Positions 1 through 12,509 of a DNA stretch of 64,000 nucleotides are shown one piece after another. The number at the start of each line of letters is the position of its first letter. Positions within the stretch are counted from its first letter, which is position 1. The notes under the pieces are model-generated. The model searched no databases, was not told where the DNA came from, and saw only the letters and a list, made by a program, of their open reading frames with translations. Source of the DNA: Flammula alnicola (lineage: Eukaryota; Basidiomycota; Agaricomycetes; Agaricales; Strophariaceae); the NCBI GenBank assembly GCA_015499995.1, contig JADNRV010000015.1, positions 248,001-312,000 of the forward strand. The letters run 5' to 3'. A program made the position numbers and the translations under genes.

Positions 1-1465
1 GACTTTTGTTGTTTATGACAGAGTCATATATATACATCGCCAACCCTGACGCATCCTTACTAGTACTCCCACGACGCAAACGCCGCCGACTTTTAGAAGC
101 GAATGTCTCATCTCTCGCTTCCACTCCACAACCCTTACGCTCACACCGGACCAGCTAACACCTTTGCCAGAGACGGTAGCGCAGCGCAAGCGTTCAACTT
201 CAAGTCAGTTATTCGGGCCGGGGAACTATCAGATTAGATCATACATAGATGGAAGGTTGTTTGTCCCTATCATTGACAAAACAGACTGAGCCGAAGAGCA
301 ACGCCCTCTCCCTCTCGCATCAACCTCCATGAGCGAAGTCGCGCAAAACGAATCCCTCCGATGTCCTTGCCCCACAGTTCATCTCACCCTATGTTAGCTT
401 TTCTTCTTTGGCCGACATAGCCCGGGCTGTGCTAAGTTATTTTCGACTCCTCTGAAGTCACGGAGAGGCGATAGATCATGAGTTACGACTCGGGTCGCGA
501 GGGCAGCGTCATGTCAGAACTTCCTCTGGGGTGAAAATTATCATGGAACAGATGAATGAATACGAACCACAGCACTGGCTCTGAGGCCTGCCAACTGCTT
601 CCATTGCATTCATTTCATGGATATGTCTTCTGGAGAAACATATCTCGGGACATCACCGAGCATGGCGATGCGTGAACACGATGCTGCCACAAAGTGCGTC
701 ATGGGAAAGCCTCGAGCACAGAAACTCTCATAGCTGCTAAATATCCACTATTCTCCCATGTCAACTCCTCATCAGCAGATCGGAACTGTCAATCCCACCT
801 TGAGTTGAGGCCATATTAACGTGGTTAACTTTTAGAAAGCACAGACTCGACAAAATTGTTCTCTCACCTCGTACTATATCCATGTCGAGAACGTGATATC
901 CCACTCCAGCCAAGTATTACGGGATGTCAAATGATTGTTCGATATCGACTTCGACTTCCAAAATTCCACTCCGACAACGTAAAGCTGCGTCGGACAAGCT
1001 GGCGGATGCGCCCGATCTGCCTCTTAAGGAGGCATTAGGTGGCTCTTTAATGCCTTCACAGAGCACGAGAGATTGATGTTGACGCAAACTGTTTGTCTCG
1101 CTTTTGCAGGTGTCTGATACTCATGGCATTGTGATGCTCTATGTGCGTCATTTTCCCGCTACCTTTTGCTTTGTTTCTCTGTTCGACAAAAAATTTGTAT
1201 TACAGACGTCCTCATGGCCAATGAAATGGTAATCAAACCATTATAGGAGCCCCACTCTTCTCGAAATACAGCAGTGCTCCACTTCGACAATCCTGGAAGT
1301 TGCAAACTGCAAGATTATCCAGTTTCTGTGATGTATCAGATTGCGAACGTTGCATTAATTTCCGTCCAAAGGTATTATGTCGAGAGGTACAAAAGCTCTC
1401 TCATTCGACTGGCATTCTTCACTCGAACAATTCTCAGCATTCGTTCAAGTACCACTATTCTCAAC
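1..1465. other. Non-coding stretch upstream of the hydrophobin gene
   Basis: No open frame here shows family resemblance or a plausible spliced continuation. It holds only short chance frames. The right part must contain the hydrophobin promoter and 5' leader. I see no clear TATA box at the expected distance and no repeat or RNA gene. Confidence 0.5.
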
Positions 1466-1924
1466 ATGCAATTCAAACTCTCCGCTCTTGCCACCGTCGC
1501 TCTCGCCACCACCCTTGCGGCCGCCACCCTTACTCGCCGCCAATCAGATCAGTGCAACACTGGATCTATCCAGTGCTGCAACAGCGTTCAGAGTGCCAGC
1601 ACTCCCTCTGTCGCTACGCTCCTCGGCCTTTTGGGCATTGCCGCCCAGGGCGTCACTGGCCTCGTCGGCGTGACCTGCTCTCCCATCACCGGCGTCGGTG
1701 TCAGCGGCACCTCATGGTAGGCATCTTATTTTTCACCGTTCAATATTTACCATTCTGACACTATATCGACAGCTCTGCTCAGCCCGTTTGCTGCACTAAC
1801 GACTCTTTCAGTAAGCCCTCCTTCGACGATATTCAACCTATCTGCTTTTTATACATATGTCTGACTTTTTCTACTAGATGGTGTAGTCGCTCTTGGATGC
1901 ACCCCGATCAACATCGCCTTGTAG
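1466..1924 (+). CDS. Class I hydrophobin (secreted)
   Basis: Small secreted amphipathic protein that self-assembles at air-water and wall surfaces of hyphae and fruiting bodies. Three exons join cleanly: 1466-1716, 1773-1810 and 1878-1924, with GT-AG introns of 56 and 67 nt. The start MQFKLSALATVALATTLAAA is a typical signal peptide, followed by a short linker ending in an Arg-Arg pair. All eight hydrophobin cysteines are present in the family order C-CC-C-C-CC-C: SDQCN, IQCCNS, VTCSP, a Cys codon made across intron 1, VCCTND and LGCTPIN. The long Cys3-Cys4 loop, rich in Gly, Ala and Leu, is class I-like. The mature protein is about 90 residues, normal for mushroom hydrophobins. An upstream in-frame extension exists but would bury the signal peptide, so the ATG at 1466 is preferred. 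Confidence 0.95.
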
Positions 1925-2590
1925 GAAATTGAACTTTTGGAGGATCGTAGTCGTATCAAGTTGTCTCGTTGATGTCAAGTTAGCTATGAAATTCGTGCTC
2001 GTTTTGGTGTATATGTCTTTGTTAAGTTCTCACGTATCCTGCGATGTGGAAAACAATTCTTGTTGAAGGTTAGAATCGACAGAGGGTAGCAAGCTTTGTG
2101 CTGTGTATCCGAAGAGTTGCAGGGTAGTTAGTTCTGTCGTCATCAGTCTCCGAGTCGATTCTAATGGTCGGACTTGCGCTCGGCCCTCTCAAAATCTTGG
2201 CTGACATCCAATGTCAAGGATGCACAATACATACGATCTTGATGTTATCCGAGTCTAATCTTAGATCCGAAGATTATCTTAATGATTTGATCACATCGAA
2301 TGCGTTTCCTCGCATGCCTTCAAGACCCTGCGCTGTTTCCTGTGTACTTACAGTACATTCGTCATTAATACCGAGAGTTATAATCACCATTAATAAAGCA
2401 ATGCTAACGGTTTTGGTCTTCAAGATTTCAGGTGATGCTGAGGGCGCTTCCCCCTCTCACAACGAGCATCAGTTCCTGGGTAACGATCACACAAATACAG
2501 TTTGGATTGACTTCTGACCTCTTCTAAACGACAACCGGACTGACAATAAAACATGATTGGATGTTCAGTGTTCAAGGTCCGTGTAAATGA
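1925..2590. other. Convergent intergenic region
   Basis: This lies between the 3' ends of the hydrophobin and the RTC3-like gene, so it should hold both 3' UTRs. The one longer open frame (2164-2517) resembles no family and has no codon or splice support. Nothing else seen. Confidence 0.4.
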
Positions 2591-3182
2591 TTAAATTCCT
2601 TGCAGTCCCTTGCCACGGGTGTCCACTGTGTTACTTCCGTGGGCGGGGTTCAGGCTACCGGTGTTGGTGATGCCTTCGCCTGCCTGCTCCTTTCCATTCT
2701 TCAAGATGAATTCCACAACGTCTACATCTTTATGGGTTCCGAAAACGGTATCGAGTTGTTGCTTGGAGGGTTGGCGCAGGAGGCCCTGTGATCCTTGCCC
2801 AGAGTGGAAGACTTGGAATGCTGCGAGTTCAATGCTATCAGACAACGATCGACAGGGTACAATCGATTAACTCACAGTCAACAACTTCTGCTAATGGAAT
2901 CGTTCTGCAAGAGGGCATTAGTATCAGTGGCAATGGGAGAATCCGTGTATATTTACGTGTCTAAGAAATGAGCGTTAGTTTGATCACACGAGTACGGAAG
3001 ATCAATCGATCTGCTTACCTCCGTCTCTCCATTTCTTAAACTTACAACCCAAGATATATGAGCCATCGTTGACATTCTTAAGGGGATGGTAGACTTACCT
3101 CTTCTGGGTTTACGATGATCATGAACTCGTCGGTAGACTGAGTGTCAGGTTTGTAGATAACCTTTGTGAGTGATGGGGCCAT
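2591..3182 (-). CDS. RTC3: RTC3/SBDS N-terminal-domain-like small protein
   Basis: Single-domain relative of the SBDS N-terminal fold, like yeast Rtc3 (Hgh-type stress-induced protein with a suggested RNA-metabolism role). Exons on the minus strand: 3182-3099, 3040-3019, 2960-2957, 2904-2876 and 2820-2591, totalling 369 nt, giving 122 residues, the usual family size. The start reads MAPSLTKVIYKPDTQSTDEF. The later segment SKQQLDTVFGTHKDVDVVEF followed by ILKNGKEQ is the family signature (yeast has a similar SKAQ...FG...VI.LILRNGK). All four introns are GT-AG and 52-58 nt. Exon 3 is only 4 nt; without it the frame breaks. The alternative is a one-base loss at the end of exon 2 with a single 114-nt intron. 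Family assignment is firm; the exact exon 2-3 structure is inferred. Confidence 0.85.
2957..2960 (-). other. Predicted 4-nt microexon of the RTC3-like gene
   Basis: On the minus strand the four bases ACAC lie between a good acceptor (TTTCTTAG) and a good donor (GTAAAT). Including them restores the frame and places Gly-Asp-Thr-Thr-Ile-Pro-Leu ahead of the conserved AEVVDSF motif. Confidence 0.55.
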
Positions 3183-3654
3183 TGGTGTGGTGATGGTGAG
3201 AAGGGTTTGTGGTTGTGTAAAATGCTTTAAAAGTGGGCGAACGATATCAGAAACTCAAAGGGAACAAACAGGCTTTATAGTCCCTTAGCCCGCAATGACG
3301 TCTCCGGGGCGGGCATCTCCCGGGCCCAGCCCTTTGACGTCACGCGACTCTGACGCGACCTGTCTCGCTCCAATTTGAGCGAAGGCTGGAGCGTTTGCTA
3401 ATTCTCAAAGTCGATGATCTATAGATTGCGAGGCGTTATAGATAAGATTAAAAAATAGAAGCCTTCGAATCAGTAAGTCAGAGTATATTTGTATTATGTA
3501 CAGAGCGTTCTCATACAGACACAGAGGGACAGCACAACCTCACAGCTCGACAAACTTGGGCGACCTTGCTAATTCCGCCTAATCGCCATAATGGAACTTC
3601 TCTTCGACCATCCCATTAACCACTTATACCTGATGCGAGATGACAGGAAGACAA
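3183..3654. other. Promoter side of RTC3-like gene and 3' side of MLH3
   Basis: This contains the 5' flank of the RTC3-like gene, including a TATA-like element near 3276 and a GC-rich block at about 3295-3345, and the 3' region of MLH3. No gene seen. Confidence 0.4.
3273..3279 (-). promoter_or_regulatory. TATA-like box of the RTC3-like gene
   Basis: TATAAAG on the minus strand, about 90 bp upstream of the ATG at 3182, a reasonable fungal core-promoter spacing. Confidence 0.4.
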
Positions 3655-6600
3655 TTACGCATCCGTTGTTGTCTCTAACCGAGTCCAGTCGTTCCGACGC
3701 CTATTCCATTTATGTGTCCTTGCTTGCAGCGGAACAATCTCGACCAAAGGCACAAGGGACGGACTGTATAAACATGAAGGCGGGGCAAAGGGTAAGCAAA
3801 GATTCTGGGGTACAAATATAAATGTAGACAAACCGTCCGTGGGCACACTGGAATGGGAAGGCTGTCTCGGAGAGCTGCTTCACCAGTTTTTCGCACTGAG
3901 TCACCGACAGTGAGTCGTTGAACATGATAGCACCTATGACAAGACGGATGATGTTTTGTTTGTGTTAGTAAGAGGCGCCCGACAACCAACAACGTTTAAT
4001 AATCACTCGCCTCGACAAGCTTTCGAATTTATAAGGTCCAGCAAACCTTTTGGACACCGTCGCACAGCCTTCAGCCAGATAAATTCGTCTTGGTTTGCTT
4101 CAGAAGGCAAATCTAAACGCGAATCTGAAAATAACTCTCCACTTTGGATTTGTCCAAGGAATCCTTTGATGAAATCCCGCAGTTCGTATCCTTGAATGAG
4201 CTGTCCGTTCCGCGAATGAAAGAGAAGTCAACAACAATGCCAGAAGAATAAATATGAAAACAGGCCAGAGCACTTGCCTTATCGGCTACAACCTCAGGGA
4301 TGGAACCAACAAGAAGCTGAGAATATCCATTATTACTTCCGGATTCCGAAGCAGTGTCTGGCATAACCTTCGACAGTTCTGCGAATCCAACACCCCATTT
4401 TCGTAACATCTCTCGGACATCCTGTGACTCGTTGATAATGCGAGCCTCATGCTGCGTTAGAAGTACAGGCCGAGGCGGATTGAGTTCCCTAGTTCGAACG
4501 CCTCCGGCTTGGTTGGTTTCTGTCCGGTCCTGGGAGCAAAGAAAACCCAGACACAGCTCCTTGAGGAAGTGCTCCACCCGGACCCTTTCATCCGCGGCAT
4601 GTTGGTCGACTAAGACAAGGACAGAGTCGTAGTCCGCCGCGGCACCTCCAGGTTTTTTCGACGCCGTAGGATCATCACTGCGCTTTGTTACGCGGCAAGC
4701 GATGAACTTTCGGTCGACCTGAGAAATAATTTCGGCCTGCCGAATATCGTCTTTGGTAAATCGATGCATAGAAGTTTCATATCGCGTATCAAGGTTTCCC
4801 AACTTGAACCGCTCGGAAAGAACATTGGTTTGTGCTGTGTGGTATCCACGTTCGTCGGTTTGAAACAGGTCATGACCTGGCGTAATGTGATACGCAGCAG
4901 GGGGAACCTTCACAAAAGGAATTCTGCTTTCAGTCGTGACATATGCTCGATTACTCTTTAAACTGCGGTCAGCGGACCCAAACAAGAATTCGAGTGACAA
5001 CATAAAAACCTCAAGAGCCTTTTCGAGCCATGCGGGTAAAGAGCTTTGAGGGTCAGCGCTGGTCACCAAGTTCTTGGCTTTCTGTTGCCTAAGCGTCCGT
5101 CTTCCTGCTTCGACGGCGACATGGTCTTCGTCATTCTCCATTTGTCGCCGAAGATTATTTCCTGTCTGACGAAAGGAGTTTCCGGTCCGTGAATCGATGA
5201 CAAAACGTTCGCCCGTGGATGGATCCGTCCATAAAATGTCCTCTGAAATTGTATCCTGAGGACAATGTAAGAAATAGTCTTTCTCAGCCAAAAGCCACAG
5301 ACCGTTGAGGTGTACAGATCTGCCGACAGCGCTTCTGGTACGACTTCGTCCCCATCTCGTAATGATAACGTCGATATGTCAGTCATTGAATCATGTTCCG
5401 CATACCCTGAGTCATCAAGATCCAACTTCTTCCGTTTCCGAGGTGACGGCGACGAGCTGGGAGATCGTCTGATAGTCATTTGATCTTGGTCGAGGAAGCC
5501 ATTCTTCTCCAGGAAAGATCGAATGACCGATGACAGCAAAGAAATTACATTCGACTTATCCTGTGGTGGAGGAATAAATAGATTAGATATGTGAGCTATT
5601 TACAGAAAACTTTGGCTGGAAACTCACACGGAATTGGACTATACTCTTGGTCGGATCCAAGCAGTTGTCAACCTCCTCAGGTGCGATAGATATATTGAGA
5701 ACATAAACAGGCTTCTTTTCACCCTTTCGAGGAGAGCGCCTTATCGCTGGAACATCTGGTGTTAGATAACGTCCAGTTGGTTATAGACGGAAGTCTCACT
5801 CGAACGTGGCAGGCTCTTTTCCCCGTCTTCGTCCAGAGCCTGGATTCTAATCAGGACTGTTCGAACAAATGAATCTGACAGATGAATCCTACATTCTTAC
5901 CGAACGAACTGGAAGCAAACTGAGAATCGATCACACGCCGAAGGTCAGAGATAGTAACAGGATGTTGATTAACGTCTTGACGCAAACAGTTCGTTCAGTG
6001 GCCAGCATTTATAGACAGCAACCTTCAACGCACAAAGGAATTGATATATCTGTAAGGCAGCTCTCAGTATACGTGGCAATCGAATGAATAGCGACATATA
6101 TACCTTGGAGGAGGCCCCTGTCAAGCTGATAAACCCCTGTATTTTTGTCGAACCAGAGGTTGCGTCGATGTCTTCTAAATGCTGAGAGACAGAAAGCCTA
6201 AGTGCATATTGAGATAAGAGTAATCTGGCCGCCTTACCTCTGTCAACGCATTTCCGTACATATATCGGAAAGAATCGAGGGTAGAAGCCCTCTGGTTACC
6301 CCGGTTATGTTCAACGCAACACGCACGTTTGTGCAGGACGAACCTTTGGTATCCGAATAATGCGATCTTTATGCTGCGGGGGCTCGCCTGCGTGACTTAC
6401 ATCACTGATAGTGAAGGACACGCGAGGAAACATGAGGGCATAGGTCTCAATTTCCTGACGAACAAGGTCCCAAGTTCGCGAAGGAGAAGCATGCGACAGG
6501 CGGCGGACGGGGAGCTTTAAGGCGTGTGAGAAATCGAAAATCAAAAAACTGCGCAGGCCTACATTATAAAATGCATCGCGGACGCAGACAGCCGTTCCTG

Positions 6601-7214
6601 CAGACTCGCGTTGCCAGCGGACCGCAGGCCCTATGTACAGTGTTTCACCTCCCTAGAAATGCATCAGCGTATATATGTGTTAGAACATAGCTATAAAGAA
6701 CCTTGAGGATGATGGACCAAGTATTCCGAGACTTCGCAGTACGAGAACATATCTCCAGGCAGGAAACGTCAGCAGCAGAAGCCAGAGCTGAAACGAACAC
6801 AAGCATCATTCGATGGACAAGATTGAAGTCGACGGAATTTCTCTTTACCTTCGCCCCGAAATCCAAAAGTCGACGGGGAGTCTTCTGAGCCCGGAGCATA
6901 CGTTTTGGAGGTGTCTGTGAAATCTTCAACCTCTTCTCTGCATTCCGAGAGCAAGCAGACTCACTGTACCGTCCTCCTTCCCCTTGCGCAAGTTTCTCGA
7001 GGCCGTCCTTGTTGATACCATGACCATCATCACGAACCCAGCACATCCACTCTCTGCAGTCTAATCCAACATCGATGCAAGAAGCATTGGCGTCTAGAGA
7101 GTTCTGCACCAGTTCAGACACAATTTGAGGCAAGGAAGTTAGGATCTGCGTAGAGCGAAGCTTGGCCTGGGTTGGCAGTGGCAGTCGCTCAATGGCAGGC
7201 TGATCTTCAGGCAT
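3655..7214 (-). CDS. MLH3: DNA mismatch repair protein MLH3 (MutL family)
   Basis: MLH3 pairs with MLH1 to form MutL-gamma, an endonuclease for mismatch repair and meiotic crossover resolution in the nucleus. The N-terminal GHKL ATPase motifs are in order: ELVQNSLDANAS, DDGHGI and, after two short introns (6964-6915 is one), STFGFRGE-AL. The C-terminal half carries the metal-binding endonuclease motif DQHAADERVRVE, fitting DQHA(X)2E(X)4E, then CRGAIMFNDSL and, across intron 3833-3764, PFQCAHGR-PSLVPLVEI. The CAHGRP ending is the MLH3 form, distinguishing it from PMS1. A middle linker rich in Ser, Arg and Lys joins the domains. The ATG at 7214 starts just ahead of the ATPase domain; the frame is open a few codons further up but has no ATG. 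Exon borders in the middle (5.5-6.6 kb) were not all resolved. Confidence 0.9.
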
Positions 7215-7543
7215 TTCTACCCATTTCAACAGATTTCAAGGTCTCGTCGGCTGTTCCAGGTCGTGCGTTATGAGGCAAGTTTGGACGTGCACGCGTTTTC
7301 AACGTTGGTTTTGATGTTGACAGTTCTAAGTTTGGAAAGCGCGCCCACCCCAATCATTGGCTTGGCGTTTGGCAACGCCCATCAAGCCAAACTCCCTAAC
7401 ACGAGGCTAACACGAGGCTTCAACTAACTGGCACACATGCAAATCTTGCCCGAATCTTGGTGGCTATGGCGCTTATCGAAGAGCCAGCTTCTTTTCGCTC
7501 TATTTTATCCAAAGAAGTGGTATTACATCCGTCCGTTGTTTTT
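7215..7543. other. Intergenic, MLH3 promoter / MCC beta 3' end
   Basis: Short tandem arrangement on the minus strand: MLH3 begins just left and the carboxylase ends just right. Around 7388-7418 the phrase 'acacgaggcta' occurs twice close together. No gene seen. Confidence 0.4.
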
Positions 7544-9922
7544 TTACATTCTAAATACACCGAATCCCTTCCCATCTCCATCCCAAGTATTTACCGAGCC
7601 ATTTCCTGAACGCCTTTTGCGGGAAACCAGAGCAAGCCCAAGCCCAACGACGTCTCTTGTGTCTGTAGGCTTGATGATCCCATCATCCCACAGTCTTGCA
7701 GTAGAGTACATCGCCGTTGACTGTTCCTCGATCTCATCTTGTAGAGAAGAGTGCTGTGATGGGTCTCTGGATGGGTTAAAATATAAATGAGTATCTTCAA
7801 GGTCATTGAGAGGTTAGAGTTACGTACTTGGACACAGTCGTCATCACCGACGATAGTTGCGCTGAGCCCATAACCGAGACTTTCGCGTTCTATAGGGCCA
7901 TTGGTGAGTACACCTGATATATAAAAAAGAGCGAAAGAACTGACAGGCCACATCCACAAGAAGCGCGGCGAATACTATACAGAACGCGATCAGATTTTAG
8001 AACCAGGAACACTTGGCTAGATACATACAGCCCGGCCAGCCATGCCTACCATTACAAAAAGGAGTCGTCAGTATTCCAACATAATAGAAGGAGAAGAAGA
8101 ACAGGTTACTTACCATAGTTTCCAGCACCAAAGCTTCCGCCCACGATCACCGTAAGCTTTGGAACGTCAGCGCAAGCAACGGCGCGAACCATCTTTGCCC
8201 CTGGAGATACGTTAGGCTACATTGGTGCATATGACGTAGATAACTACTGACCATCCTTTGCAATACCGCCTTTCTCCGCTTTTGAGCCCACCATATATCC
8301 TATAGGCTGAATGAGCGACAAATAAAGCCGTTGGCATAGAATCTGACGCACCTGTAACATTTACCAGGAAGAGCAGAGGTATCTGTCGTTGGGAACATAG
8401 TTGGATAAAATGTGTGGCCTTCAAAGCCGAAGGAGAGAATAGAATTCCGTTGTTAGCGACAATTCCAACTTCGTAACCGTGTATGTTCGCGAATCCCTAT
8501 CCAACGATTAGAATATCACCAATAGAAATGTGAAAGACAGACTGACGGCAATTATGGTAGTCCCATATTCCTTCTTAAATGCTCGGAATTTGCTGCCGTC
8601 AACAATTCGAGCAATGACGTCCCTCATGTTAAACGATTGGCGCACATCGGTGCCAACGATCCCATGCAGTTCTGATGCAGAGTACAATGGATCCTCAGGC
8701 ACAGCTGCCGGCTGTGCGCGCATATGGTCAACATAAGCGGCATGCAAAGATCAGGATATTCTTACAGGTGCCAATATTTTGCCCGAATGCCCAAGATCAC
8801 CAACTATACCTCTTGCGATGGCGAGAGCGTGTTCGTCATCGCGTGCCAAGTGGTCTGTCACTCCACTTTCCGTGGAATGCATCAAACCACCTCCGAGTGT
8901 TTCCTCGTCGACATGCTCTCCCGTTGCAGCTCTGACGAGAGGCGGGCCGGCTAGGAAGATATGTCCTTGGTTTTGCACGATGATGTTCTCGTCCGCCATA
9001 GCGGGAACATAAGCACCGCCTACGAGGAAGAAATAAGTTAATCAGGGACTGCTCAAGGGTAAATGTGGATTCGAACAGATTCGAACTTACCGGCCACGGA
9101 TATTCCATGCACGACAGCTATTTGGGGTATACCCAGGGCAGACATTTGCGCCTTGACATAGAATTAGCAACTACTATTAATAAAGTTAAAGAAGTCCATA
9201 CCATGTTATAAAAAATCCTTCCAAAATGCTCTTTGTCCGGGAAGACATTAGCCTGAAACGGAAGTGCAGCACCTCCACTTTCCACTACCCCAGCCCAAAA
9301 GATCAGGGTTCAGTGCACTACCCAATGCATACACACGAAGCAGTACGCACCAACATATACACAGGGCAGCCCATTCTCTCGCGCAATCTCCTGCGCACGC
9401 AAGTGTTTCTTTACCGTTAGTGGGTAATACGAACCACCCTTGACCGTCGCGTCATTCACCACAATGACGCATTCGCGCCCCGAGATGCGCCCTATACCAG
9501 TGATAATACCAGCACCAGGTATTGCCTGCCCAGGATAAACCCCCTGTGCAGCGAGCGGCGATAGCTCGAGGAAAGGCGATCCCGGATCCAAAAGGAAGGA
9601 AAGCCTATCATCATGCACATCGTAATGAGCGCTCAGCCAAGCATACCGCAGCCCAGGAGGAAGAAACCAAGTGTGAGACTGACCTTTCGCGGGGTATCAG
9701 CTTCCCTTTGCCCCTCATCCGTTCCGCGGCCTTCGACCCGCCTCCTTGACGCGCCGTTTCCATCTTCTCCTCCAGATCCTTCACCAGCTCGTCCATAGCC
9801 ACGGCCTTGGCCTGAAATTCAGGTGAAGATGTTGACACAATTGAGGGCAGCACCGATGCATGGTATGACCTGCGAGGTTGGGACAATGCCCTCCGCAACG
9901 ACCTTTGTACTAGCCTCTGCAT
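7544..9922 (-). CDS. mccB: Methylcrotonoyl-CoA carboxylase beta subunit, mitochondrial
   Basis: Carboxyltransferase subunit of 3-methylcrotonyl-CoA carboxylase in mitochondrial leucine breakdown; it moves the carboxyl group from biotin on the alpha subunit to the substrate. The protein starts with an Arg/Ser-rich presequence ([20 protein letters not shown]). Recognisable blocks follow across several short introns: [38 protein letters not shown], a [18 protein letters not shown] block, GTTIIA followed by [56 protein letters not shown] and PRFLWMWP. The C-terminus runs [17 protein letters not shown] to FGVFRM, the usual end of fungal MCC beta chains. Propionyl- and acetyl-CoA carboxyltransferases share the fold, but the motif set and ending fit MCC beta. 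Internal exon borders are inferred. Confidence 0.93.
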
Positions 9923-10182
9923 TTCTCAACGTGAATATCAAGGCCAGAAGTTATGATGGTGGCTTGTGAAACCCTGCCTCGCACAGGATTCGACAAGAGT
10001 TCAAGTTGAGGTTAGTGGGGAGAGTCGACGGGTTAACATGCTCGATCTCGATCGGCCGGAGCTTCTAAGTAACCGGGATCGTTCAACCTCTGCTCATGTT
10101 TATGCTCGACAATTCCAAGAAAATAAAATATGTGGGTGGTATCTCAACAGCAATGGTGTCTACAACCAATAAACATAATAAC

Positions 10183-11709
10183 CTAGAAATCCTTCCAGTC
10201 GTTATCCCAGTCGTTCTTTTTAGCCGAGTTTGTCGTCGAATTAGCAGGAGCAGGAGCAGACGTTGAACTGCCAGAGTGCAAAGCTGAAGTCTGAGGCGAC
10301 AGAGTTTTGCCATGATACTCCGTGAAAAGGTCGTCATCATCCCCATCATGATCGTACAACCCAGACGACTCATGCATATCATTAGGACTGGTCAAAGAAA
10401 GCGAACCATAACCCTCCCGAGTAGGCCCACCGGTCACACGGTCCTTCACAGTCCCCACCACACCGCCCACCGTATCAGCCACATCGACGCCGAACTGGTT
10501 CTTCGACCACTGATTAGCACTGCTCCCGACCATGGCGGCTTTTTTCTGGGCCTCCGTCATATACCCTTTCACGCTCGCCTGGAAATTTGGGTCGGTCACT
10601 TTCTCGACGCCTGGCTGGATGACGTTCTCCGCGACTGCCCGCGATGCTCCGGCTACTGCTGCCGCGAAAAGGGACCATCCTTTGCTGAGTGCCGCGACCG
10701 GGTTATCTTGCAGCTCACTCAAGCTCGGAGCATTTGCCGATGAAAGTCCATATGAAGGATTCTCGTTTGCTGGTGGGGTGGGCGTGCTTCCAAAGCCTGT
10801 ATATCGACCGCCTTGAGATGGTGGAAGATCTGCCGGTCGGCTCTCATTAGCCTTTCCGAGGGTGGCAAAATAATTCTCGTTGGCGGTTTTCTGATCATTA
10901 GCCGGGTTCGGTGTTCCACTTGGTGAACTACGGAAGGACGGAGCTGGAGACCGAGAGTCACTGCGCGCGGCAAAAGTTCGAGTTGATGCCCGGGATTTAC
11001 GGAGGCCTTGAGCGGAAGGTGCTGGAGATGCTGATCGAGAGCCTGCTTTGAAGTTTGCGGGAGGTGCGGAGGGTGACCAATCGCGGCCTGCCAGCATAGC
11101 ATCCAACTGAAATAGAGTTAAGATAGTCGAGACACGTTGATAGCGAGATATATGGAGAAACTGAGTAAACATACCTTTTCTCTGTATTGAGATGCGGCCC
11201 AACAATGATACGTGTCATACGGACTTGCGCCTTCCTTGTACCCTCCTTGGTCAGCGGGTTCGTAGGATTTCATGAATTGTTTGAATGGAAGATTTCCTCC
11301 GAGCTGCATTAGAATTGACATTGAGAATCTCGGTTATCAAAGAGGTAGATTCGCCATACCTGCATGCGTTTGACCTGCTCGTCTTGCCAGGTGTCCATCG
11401 AGATAGATCGCACAAAGCTAGATAGAAGACGATATGAACAATACGCCGAAGTCTTGTGGGATGTTAAGCTAGCCTAATGTGCACACCGAAGCCACGATGT
11501 ACACCTGCGCATTGCAGACAAATGAAGATGGCGAAGCTGTAAAGGACGGTGAACGATGGGCAAACGATAGCGAGGTTTATGGGCGCTACTAACCTCAGAG
11601 AGGCCCATTGAGGATTTGGGTTTGAGCAGTCAGCGCAGACTTTATTCTTCAAATCTTCGCGCTTTGATAGTTCGCTGAGTATCTTCTTTGCCGCGACCTG
11701 GTCTGCCAT
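10183..11709 (-). CDS. GCS1: ADP-ribosylation factor GTPase-activating protein (ArfGAP1/Gcs1 type)
   Basis: Stimulates GTP hydrolysis on Arf1 and so controls COPI coat release at the Golgi. The start MADQVAAKKILSELSKRED leads into the ArfGAP zinc finger: CADCSNPNPQWAS, then after an intron ICLQCAGVHRGFGVHI, giving the C-x2-C ... C-x2-C pattern. A third segment, VRSISMDTWQDEQVKRMQLGG, and the following NLPFKQFMKSYEP complete the domain. The remaining ~300 residues are Ser/Pro/Ala-rich with FRSSP, then a helix-prone AALSKGWSLFAAAVAGASRA segment resembling the amphipathic ALPS-type region. The end NDWDNDWKDF is typical of Gcs1/ArfGAP1 orthologs. The start is the ATG at 11709. Confidence 0.92.
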
Positions 11710-12509
11710 GTATGTAAAGGATGAATGAAGCAGACTCAAAGCTTGACCAGACAGCAATAACTCATAAAGGGCCACGTGACCACAAATATTCACGTGTTGC
11801 AAAGCGGTGCTGCAAACCTTTCTCCCCGTCGCCCGACATTTACAATGACGAATGGGACGCGCAGGTTCATAAAGAACGTCTCTTGAACGCGTCCTTGGCA
11901 TCAGTAAATGCCGAGATAGCACGTTCATTGGCGGTAGGTTGCTTCCCGGATGGCCGACTCTCACTGTGTCCCAAAGGAGCGGGCCGCCCAACAGCTCGGT
12001 ACGCAATGGATGTATTTCACAAGTGTTTCCCAGAGAAACGACACATGACACATAATGTGATTGTTGAAAAGATGCGAGTCGTTGGGTCGAGAAACGTTCT
12101 CGTGTGTGGTGAGCAAAGAGAAATGAGGGAAATTGCGATAGGCGCTATGTATAGGTGAGCGCGCCTGTGGCTGTGCAGGGTTAAATGTGTTATTGTTGTG
12201 TATAGACGTTGCTAGATCGCAGAAGGCTCAGGAGAATCATAGTTCTGTCCGACACTCTTGGCTTATCCACTCTCTCGGTTCGCCTGTCTCTTTTTCTTTC
12301 TCATTCCAGGTGCTGAAACAGTCCTCTTCTTTAGTATACTCCCTTCGTGAGAACCCTTTTTACCACTTACCCGCGGTGAGACCACCTTCCGGTTCTCATC
12401 GGGCCTTTCGACAGTCACCACAGTCCGCACTGCCTACCCAGTAACTGGGATACGACACCCTTCAAAACCACCATCATCTTCACCTTTTCTCCTCCAAACC
12501 CTCATCACC
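11710..12509. other. Divergent region between ArfGAP and velB
   Basis: About 800 bp between divergent genes, long enough for both promoters and for the long leader common in velvet genes. A 145-codon open frame (11721-12158) lies here but begins 12 bp from the ArfGAP start and resembles nothing. The last 300 bp are pyrimidine-rich (many CTT/TCT runs), typical ahead of a fungal transcription start. Confidence 0.4.

Noticed and set aside
2164..2517. 117-codon plus-strand open frame
   Set aside because: No family resemblance and no splice partners; lies in the 3' flank of the hydrophobin gene.
11721..12158. 145-codon plus-strand open frame between ArfGAP and velB
   Set aside because: It starts 12 bp from the divergent ArfGAP start codon, leaving no promoter, and resembles no family; probably chance in a shared upstream region.
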